This document shows positions 60,120 through 64,000 of a stretch of 64,000 nucleotides of DNA, in pieces. Each line of letters starts with the position of its first letter. Within the stretch, counting starts at the first letter, position 1. The notes beneath the pieces were generated by a model. That model ran no database searches. It saw only the letters and a list, made by a program, of their open reading frames with translations, and was not told the origin of the DNA. A program made the translations under genes and the position numbers. This DNA comes from Gluconobacter frateurii. Its GTDB lineage: Bacteria > Pseudomonadota > Alphaproteobacteria > Acetobacterales > Acetobacteraceae. The stretch lies in NCBI RefSeq assembly GCF_002723955.1, contig NZ_BEWN01000001.1, positions 496,001-560,000 on the forward strand, given 5' to 3'.

Positions 60120-60332
60120 TCATGTGGGGTTGCGCTTCATGAATCGGCCGTCGGCATCCCGGTTCGAAGTGAGCCGAGCCAGACGGGCCTGGAGTGTGAC
60201 AATCTCCAGGGCTTGATCCGCCACAGTCCGCTCCAGTGCCAGGGCAGTACGCTGCGCCTGGTCTCGTTCAGAGCGGACCGTGAGGAATTCGGAATGGGCG
60301 AAAGAGGCGAGGGCGCGCCGGAGTGCCTTCAT
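60120..60332 (-). CDS. Small coiled-coil phage protein
   Basis: A 70-residue protein with a continuous helix (residues about 5-55, ERDQAQRTALALERTVADQALEIVTLQARLARL) that shows heptad repeats. No family recognised. It overlaps the replication gene by 4 bp and precedes the late-regulator-like gene. Could be a dimeric accessory protein. Confidence 0.5.
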   Translation of the reverse strand: MKALRRALASFAHSEFLTVRSERDQAQRTALALERTVADQALEIVTLQARLARLTSNRDADGRFMKRNPT

Positions 60333-61531
60333 GCGGCCTGAGCCTGCGGGCGGTACCAGTCCAGATACGCGGTACGTTCAACAGGGCAGGCGGGAAGGTC
60401 ATGCTTCTTGGCCAACTCCGGCCATTCGCGCTTCACGGCTGAGTAGTCCCGCTGGAGATGAAAGGCTTCACTCCAGATCTTCTGCGCCTTGGCATAAGCC
60501 TCCAGCGCACGGTCTTCCCAGTCTTCACGAGGGGTAGGCTCTGGCACTGGGGTAGTCGAAACACCGGCTTGATGATCCGCCCAGAAGCGTTCGATAGGCT
60601 TGCGAAAGGCGCCCATTTTATAGGCTGTGTCGCCGTTCAGAGCCATTTTCTCGGTGTGCTGCTTTACAGCCTCGACCAGAACATCAGCCGGGATGCCGTC
60701 CCGAAGGAAGCGACCGCAAATGCTCTTGGCGAAACCGGCCTGACCGTCCGGGAGGCGTCCAATCTTGAGAACGCGGGCGACGGTCTGGGAGATCAGGGCT
60801 TCTGAAATCTCAAGAGCCGGTTTTCCGGTTTCGGTTTCAGCCGGTTTCGTAGAATTAGAATCAGAAGGGGATATATCTTTCTTTACTTCTAGATCTACGG
60901 GAAACCCAGAAACCGGTTTTGAAACCGAAACCCCGGAAACCAAAACCGTTTTTGAAAACTGGTTTTGGTTTTCAGTTTCGGAAACTGCCCCACCACTGAT
61001 TGATGACAGCAGTCGCATTTCACGCTGCTCGACGGCTTCGCGCTCACGACGCTCCCGTGCCTGCTCGGATGTCTCGCCTTTGCGTGGGCGTCCACCTTTG
61101 GCGGCATTGGCACGAGAGGTCATCACTTTCACCGAGGCTTGCGGTGCAAACTCTCCGGCGTCCTGACGCTCCTGAAACTCGTCCAGGCGGCGTTGCTTTT
61201 CAACGCGGGCCGCAGCGCGTTCTTCGCGCCGGATTTGACGTTCCACGAGGTGAGGGCTGTAGAGCGCGCCGTCTTCATCGCGCAGGATGAAGCGTGTGAA
61301 CTCGAGTTCCGGCAGTACACGTTGCAGCACATCGACATGCTCGCACGCCATCTGCGCCACTTGAGCGTCATCCAGTGCGCGGCCGCCAACGTGGAACACC
61401 ACGTCACGAGCGGCTTTCAGTGCGTCCATGAGGGAGTGGAATACGCCCCGCTGTTCTGCAGGGAGCACCTTAAGGAACGCCATGGCCGGGATGTTGTCCC
61501 GATCAAACGTGGCAGGGATCTGGAGCGTCAT
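60329..61531 (-). CDS. Probable phage replication (O-like) protein
   Basis: A 400-residue protein. The N-terminal half includes a basic, charged helical domain (about 115-185, RREERAAARVEKQRRLDEFQER and GGRPRKGETSEQARERREREA). The middle is a low-complexity Ser/Thr/Glu region coded by GAAACC repeats, and the C-terminal 190 residues are helical (DVLVEAVKQHTEKMALNG). Its position right after the CII-like gene and the iteron-like repeats inside it recall lambda O and related initiators, in which the origin lies in the gene. No domain hit can be named. Confidence 0.6.
   Translation of the reverse strand: MTLQIPATFDRDNIPAMAFLKVLPAEQRGVFHSLMDALKAARDVVFHVGGRALDDAQVAQMACEHVDVLQRVLPELEFTRFILRDEDGALYSPHLVERQIRREERAAARVEKQRRLDEFQERQDAGEFAPQASVKVMTSRANAAKGGRPRKGETSEQARERREREAVEQREMRLLSSISGGAVSETENQNQFSKTVLVSGVSVSKPVSGFPVDLEVKKDISPSDSNSTKPAETETGKPALEISEALISQTVARVLKIGRLPDGQAGFAKSICGRFLRDGIPADVLVEAVKQHTEKMALNGDTAYKMGAFRKPIERFWADHQAGVSTTPVPEPTPREDWEDRALEAYAKAQKIWSEAFHLQRDYSAVKREWPELAKKHDLPACPVERTAYLDWYRPQAQAA
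60818..60990. repeat. GAAACC/GGTTTC iterons inside the replication gene (candidate origin)
   Basis: GGTTTC occurs at 60827-60832, 60833-60838 and 60843-60848, and GAAACC at 60901-60906, 60909-60914, 60921-60926, 60927-60932 and 60936-60941. Further near copies extend to about 60990. The first three are in the opposite orientation to the other five, on either side of an AT-rich stretch (60855-60900). Eight exact copies in 115 bp inside the initiator-like gene is the layout of a theta-type phage origin such as lambda ori. Confidence 0.65.
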
Positions 61532-61977
61532 TTGGAAGCTCCTGACTTTTCCAATCCTCGAACGATCTTTAGAGCATGGTCCACCACACGACGCAGCTTG
61601 GTTAGCTCGTGGCCCAGTTTGTGGGCTTCTTCGACCGTGACAATACCGTCCGCCAGGACGCGGATCGTCATCTTCATGGTGTCGTTGGCCTTGTCGGCCA
61701 CGTCTTCCATGATTTCGGCTACGTCGCCGTGGCCAAGTTGAACCGGTGTCAGATGGTAGCCCAACTCATGTGCCATTGCTTGCAGGATGAATGGCTCCTG
61801 GGCGAACTCATCCAACACAATCGCTACGTCTACGGGGGCTGTCGTGGCGGAATTGCGGTTCTGATATTCCGAGATCCGCGCACGGCCAACGCGTGTGACG
61901 GCCGCTGCGGCATCAATGCCGCCAATCGCGCGGACGGCCAATTGCGTGGCCGTCTTGAGGGCAGGGGCGTGATTCAT
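61528..61977 (-). CDS. Phage regulatory protein, CII-like (CP76 family)
   Basis: A 149-residue protein. It has a helix-turn-helix-like N-terminus (GGIDAAAAVTRVGRARISEYQNR), then the pattern VAIVLDEFAQEPFILQAMAHELGY and a C-terminal helix (ADGIVTVEEAHKLGHELTKLRRVVDHALKIV), matching phage regulatory proteins of the CII/CP76 type. It overlaps the replication gene by 4 bp. The order Cro, (unknown), CII-like, replication protein is the lambda early order. Confidence 0.65.
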   Translation of the reverse strand: MNHAPALKTATQLAVRAIGGIDAAAAVTRVGRARISEYQNRNSATTAPVDVAIVLDEFAQEPFILQAMAHELGYHLTPVQLGHGDVAEIMEDVADKANDTMKMTIRVLADGIVTVEEAHKLGHELTKLRRVVDHALKIVRGLEKSGASK

Positions 61978-62041
61978 GGCTTCACCCTTGCGCTACGATC
62001 GGCCATCTTGCGCGCCTCATTACAAAACGGAGCGACGACAC

Positions 62042-62293
62042 ATGGCTGACGAATGGAAACTGAAGGAAGACGGAAACCTCGATATTTCGAGCGTAACGGG
62101 CTTCCGTACAGTCGTAATTCAGGACGGCGCTGTGGTGCTTCAGGTAAAAGCTGCCACATCCCCTGAACACTATCCGGCTGGTGATAAGCTCGAACAGTTC
62201 TCGCTTTCGCCGCAGACGGCTGCTGAACTAGGGCGCGATCTGCTCGATGCTGCGCAGGTGCTTCTCCAGAAGCCTGAAGGCGAGATGCACTAA
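62042..62293 (+). CDS. Small hypothetical phage protein
   Basis: An 83-residue protein (MADEWKLKEDGNLDISSV) with alternating strands (FRTVVIQDGAVVLQVKAA) and a C-terminal helix (TAAELGRDLLDAAQVLLQ). No family recognised. GGAG is upstream of the ATG. It runs rightward, divergent from the CII-like gene with a 64-bp gap, so it is outside the leftward early operon. Confidence 0.55.
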   Translation: MADEWKLKEDGNLDISSVTGFRTVVIQDGAVVLQVKAATSPEHYPAGDKLEQFSLSPQTAAELGRDLLDAAQVLLQKPEGEMH

Positions 62294-62373
62294 AGCGAAC
62301 CGACGATACTTTTTCGGACCAAGTCATCGCCTTAGAAGGCGAAAGCTTACATTTGTCCTGAGGGAGAAACGTC

Positions 62374-62523
62374 ATGTCCGTACTCCCTGCGCTGTGGTCG
62401 AGGACTCGCGTCCCCGACCACGATCGTCCATCCTGTAGTCACCAGAACAAACAGGAGACGATTCCGTGTATAAAACAGCTGCTAAGATTGCATCTTTCAA
62501 ACGTGCCAATGATGGCACTGTAA
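62374..62523 (+). CDS. Possible small ORF ahead of the 62466 gene
   Basis: A 49-codon ORF with GAGGGAG just upstream of the ATG at 62374. It overlaps the start of the gene at 62466 in another frame and ends at 62523. It encodes no recognised family, and the overlap makes it either a translated leader or noise. Confidence 0.25.
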   Translation: MSVLPALWSRTRVPDHDRPSCSHQNKQETIPCIKQLLRLHLSNVPMMAL

Positions 62524-62729
62524 AAGTCAAAATCAGAGCGTCTTCAGAGTGGGGAGACAGGAAAGCAATTTTTGGGATTTCTTTCCAAGTGCCAAAAGAA
62601 TTTTCACCTGAAGGCCTGACTCTCCTTGAATTAGAGCGGGAGGTTTTGAAAGAGCTATCCGAAGTTGTCTCCAACAGGATTAACGATCTTAACAAAGATC
62701 TATCCGCGAAACGCATGTTTAATCGATAA
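62466..62729 (+). CDS. Small hypothetical phage protein
   Basis: An 87-residue protein opening at a GTG with AGGAG upstream at 62453-62457. It has a strand-rich N-terminus (TAAKIASFKRANDGTVKVKIRASS) and a helical C-terminus (TLLELEREVLKELSEVVSNRIND). No family recognised. It is convergent with the 62740 gene with 10 bp between them. Confidence 0.5.
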   Translation: MYKTAAKIASFKRANDGTVKVKIRASSEWGDRKAIFGISFQVPKEFSPEGLTLLELEREVLKELSEVVSNRINDLNKDLSAKRMFNR

Positions 62730-62739
62730 CGATTTGTTC

Positions 62740-63180
62740 TCATTCTGAACCGTCTTTCGTGTCCCGATACTGAATACCAATGACGTTTGCCGACAGGACG
62801 GTTTGGAAAATTGAAGATGATCCAAATATACTCCCACGGAGAATATTTACTCGCGTGAGAAGCGTATTGAGAATTTCGAGCTGTTCCTTAGACGATTTCG
62901 AGGAAAATGCTCTGATCTCATCTTGAGTAGGTTCAGACTTCCAAAGTCTTTCTGCTGCACCGACGCTTTCCATTCGTTCCAAGGCAGCAAGAACCCAAGG
63001 CTCCAGTTCCACTTTCTTTGCGGGCTGGTTTACTTCTGGCTGCGGCGGAATCCCCACAAGATCATCCGGACAAACTGGCCTAAGAGGCCGATAGCCAGCC
63101 TTCGCATCATCAGCCAAGACAGCATCTTGCTGACGGCGGCATGAGCGGAGCTTACGCTTGAGGGTATGAAGAATGCTCAT
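62740..63180 (-). CDS. Hypothetical protein in the phage early region
   Basis: A 146-residue protein starting with a basic helix (ILHTLKRKLRSCRRQQDAVLADD), then a proline-rich linker and a helical region (EPWVLAALERMESVGAAERLW), ending in a strand-rich tail. No family recognised. It overlaps the Cro-like gene by 4 bp and would be the second gene in the leftward early unit. Confidence 0.5.
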   Translation of the reverse strand: MSILHTLKRKLRSCRRQQDAVLADDAKAGYRPLRPVCPDDLVGIPPQPEVNQPAKKVELEPWVLAALERMESVGAAERLWKSEPTQDEIRAFSSKSSKEQLEILNTLLTRVNILRGSIFGSSSIFQTVLSANVIGIQYRDTKDGSE

Positions 63181-63386
63181 GCTGCGGCTGTTCCAAAATC
63201 ATGACTCGGTTGAGGGAATATGTCTGGACGGATCACGTGGGGATCGAGATTGGCGAGCCGTGCGACCGCGATGACGTGGATTGGTGGCACCCGTCGCCAC
63301 TTACAGACTGCAGAGTGAGAGCGCTTTATGACCTCACCTACCTTCTTGGGGCCACCTGCGGCCCGTATCACTTCACCAATATCCAT
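63177..63386 (-). CDS. Cro/YdaS-like helix-turn-helix protein
   Basis: A 69-residue DNA-binding protein. IGEVIRAAGGPKKVGEVIKRSHSAVCKWRRVPPIHVIAVARL is the YdaS/Cro-type helix-turn-helix, in which K-V-G-E-V-I-K-R-S precedes the recognition helix. Start at the ATG at 63386; a longer frame from 63449 would cross the operators. It is divergent from the CI-like gene and, from position, takes the Cro role. Confidence 0.72.
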   Translation of the reverse strand: MDIGEVIRAAGGPKKVGEVIKRSHSAVCKWRRVPPIHVIAVARLANLDPHVIRPDIFPQPSHDFGTAAA

Positions 63387-63393
63387 AAAGCAA

Positions 63394-63445
63394 TGTGAGC
63401 ATGTCTCACATATTTCTGTCAAGTTTGTGCGTGAGCATGGCGCAC
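63394..63445. promoter_or_regulatory. Phage operators between the Cro- and CI-like genes
   Basis: TGTGAG (63394-63399) and CTCACA (63405-63410) form an exact inverted repeat with a 5-nt spacer. A weaker copy, GTGAG-CATGG-CGCAC, is at 63431-63445. The 92-bp divergent promoter is where CI and Cro should bind. The same element recurs at 63839 and 63872. Confidence 0.65.
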
Positions 63446-63478
63446 ACATCAGCTCGTCAAGACGTGCAGAATTTTCAC

Positions 63479-63826
63479 ATGGAAAACACGTCCAGAATCA
63501 GTGACAGGATCAAAAGTCTTCGCAAGAGACTTAATATGAAGCAGGCGGATTTTGTCGCCGGACTGAATATCTCAAGATCATATTTATCAAAACTTGAGAC
63601 AGGAGAGGAGCAACCAGGAAGGGATTTGCTCATCAGAATGTCACATGAATTCAACGTTTCGCTTGATTGGCTCACATCCGGTTCCGGAGATGCCGTTCCA
63701 GCACGAGCCATAAATGAGCAAGAAGCACTCTTGCTTATGGCCTTTCGCTCACTACCTCCCGACGAAGCCGAAACTCATTTAAAGCTCATGCTTCAGCGTG
63801 CGAATAAGGACAGATTGGATCAGTAA
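63479..63826 (+). CDS. CI-like XRE-family repressor
   Basis: A 115-residue repressor. The XRE helix-turn-helix (IKSLRKRLNMKQADFVAGLNISRSYLSKLETGEEQPGRDLLIRM, residues about 11-54) is full and typical of phage repressors. A short C-terminal helical region (SLPPDEAETHLKLMLQRA) replaces the S24 peptidase domain, so it is probably not RecA-cleavable. Start at the ATG at 63479. Operators flank both sides. Confidence 0.8.
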   Translation: MENTSRISDRIKSLRKRLNMKQADFVAGLNISRSYLSKLETGEEQPGRDLLIRMSHEFNVSLDWLTSGSGDAVPARAINEQEALLLMAFRSLPPDEAETHLKLMLQRANKDRLDQ

Positions 63827-63838
63827 GAAATTATTTCA

Positions 63839-63888
63839 TGTGAGCTAAACTCACTTTGGTGTTGACTGAAATGTTCGCATAACTCACA
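63839..63888. promoter_or_regulatory. Second operator pair, downstream of the CI-like gene
   Basis: TGTGAG (63839-63844) with CTCACT (63850-63855) and TGTTCG (63872-63877) with CTCACA (63883-63888), each with a 5-nt spacer, repeat the pattern of the 63394 operator. They lie upstream of a new rightward ORF at 63923, so the repressor probably controls that promoter too. Confidence 0.6.
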
Positions 63889-63922
63889 TTTACTCCATCG
63901 CACCGACGCGATGGAGATCGTT

Positions 63923-64000
63923 ATGTCATTGTCTGCAAATATAGCTAACGTATCTGCTCCACGCACAAACCTGATGGAGACAGACTCTTATGACCACGGA
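63923..64000 (+). CDS. Start of a rightward gene, cut by the window edge
   Basis: An ATG at 63923 with GGAG at 63913-63916 opens a frame that stays open for 26 codons to the edge (MSLSANIANVSAPRTNL...). It is preceded by two CI-type operators. Too little is visible to name it. Confidence 0.5.
   Translation, partial: MSLSANIANVSAPRTNLMETDSYDHG

Larger units (their letters stand above)
30569..64000. mobile_element. Siphovirus-type prophage (right end beyond the window)
   Basis: Over 33 kb of contiguous phage genes: TerS, TerL, portal, ClpP-like protease, HK97-type capsid, connectors, tail tube, G/GT chaperone, tape measure, hub, fibres and lysis genes on the minus strand, plus recombinase, replication and CI/Cro-like control genes. 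The left limit is drawn at the last phage gene; the real attachment site could lie anywhere in 29060-30570. The right attachment site is outside the window. Module order (connector, tail terminator, tail tube, chaperone, tape measure, hub) indicates a long non-contractile tail. All recognisable late genes look intact except the frameshifted gene at 35072. Confidence 0.93.

Noticed and set aside
1-64000. CRISPR array
   Set aside because: No series of regularly spaced direct repeats was seen; the repeats found (GAAACC, GTGCGCA, TGTGAG) are short and without unique spacers.

Overview
The window looks like chromosome of an acetic acid bacterium (Alphaproteobacteria, Acetobacteraceae; Gluconobacter-like is my best inference). 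The pointers are a moderately GC-rich background, an Hsp20-DUF1150 pair, a short HRDC-less RNase D followed by kdsD-lptC-lptA-lptB-rpoN, an NDUFA9-like dehydratase, a gltD-gltB pair in that order, and glutathione-independent formaldehyde dehydrogenase. The genus is inferred from gene content and was not checked by a search.

Positions 1-29060 are ordinary chromosome. They hold peptide deformylase (cut by the left edge), Hsp20/DUF1150/RidA, a FucP-type sugar permease, an ABC-F ATPase, an NTF2-like protein divergent from an AraC regulator, and DUF3147. Next come the leftward LPS-export and sigma-54 operon (rnd to rpoN, 13180-7739), tRNA-Leu(CAG), and the rightward gltD-gltB pair. These are followed by an FMN reductase, fdhA, a DUF1501-DUF1800 pair, a probable copper-uptake locus (DUF2946 plus an OprC-like TonB receptor behind a CsoR-type palindrome), and an MscS channel. 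An AT-rich stretch with two unknown genes (29109-30555) sits between the host genes and a prophage.

From about 30569 to the right edge lies a siphovirus-type prophage that continues past the window. Read leftwards from its control region it is: a CI-like repressor (+) divergent from a small Cro/YdaS-like gene (-), a CII-like regulator, a replication protein gene carrying GAAACC iterons, a DUF6456/late-regulator-like gene, a very AT-rich rightward membrane-protein gene, a tyrosine recombinase, DUF3164, HNH endonuclease, TerS, TerL, portal, ClpP-like protease, HK97-type capsid, connector, head-closure and tail-terminator proteins, tail tube, an inserted fibre cassette (adaptor, S74 fibre, CotH-like protein), G/GT tail chaperone, tape measure, hub, tail fibres, and a lysis module (GH24 endolysin, small membrane proteins, Rz1-like lipoprotein).

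The strongest observations are these. (1) A textbook -1 frameshift signal in the tail chaperone: a slippery heptamer at the stop codon, a 9-nt spacer and a perfect 9-bp hairpin. (2) A perfect 30-bp inverted repeat with a 3-nt loop inside the head-tail connector gene. (3) A very AT-rich coiled-coil membrane protein gene, translationally coupled to a 21-codon leader ORF, beside a recombinase that sits inside the prophage rather than at its end; this is the best candidate for an undescribed prophage-borne system. (4) Repeated TGTGAG-N5-CTCACA operators on both sides of the repressor. (5) A CotH-kinase-like protein within the tail module. No CRISPR array, rRNA or complete insertion sequence was seen.
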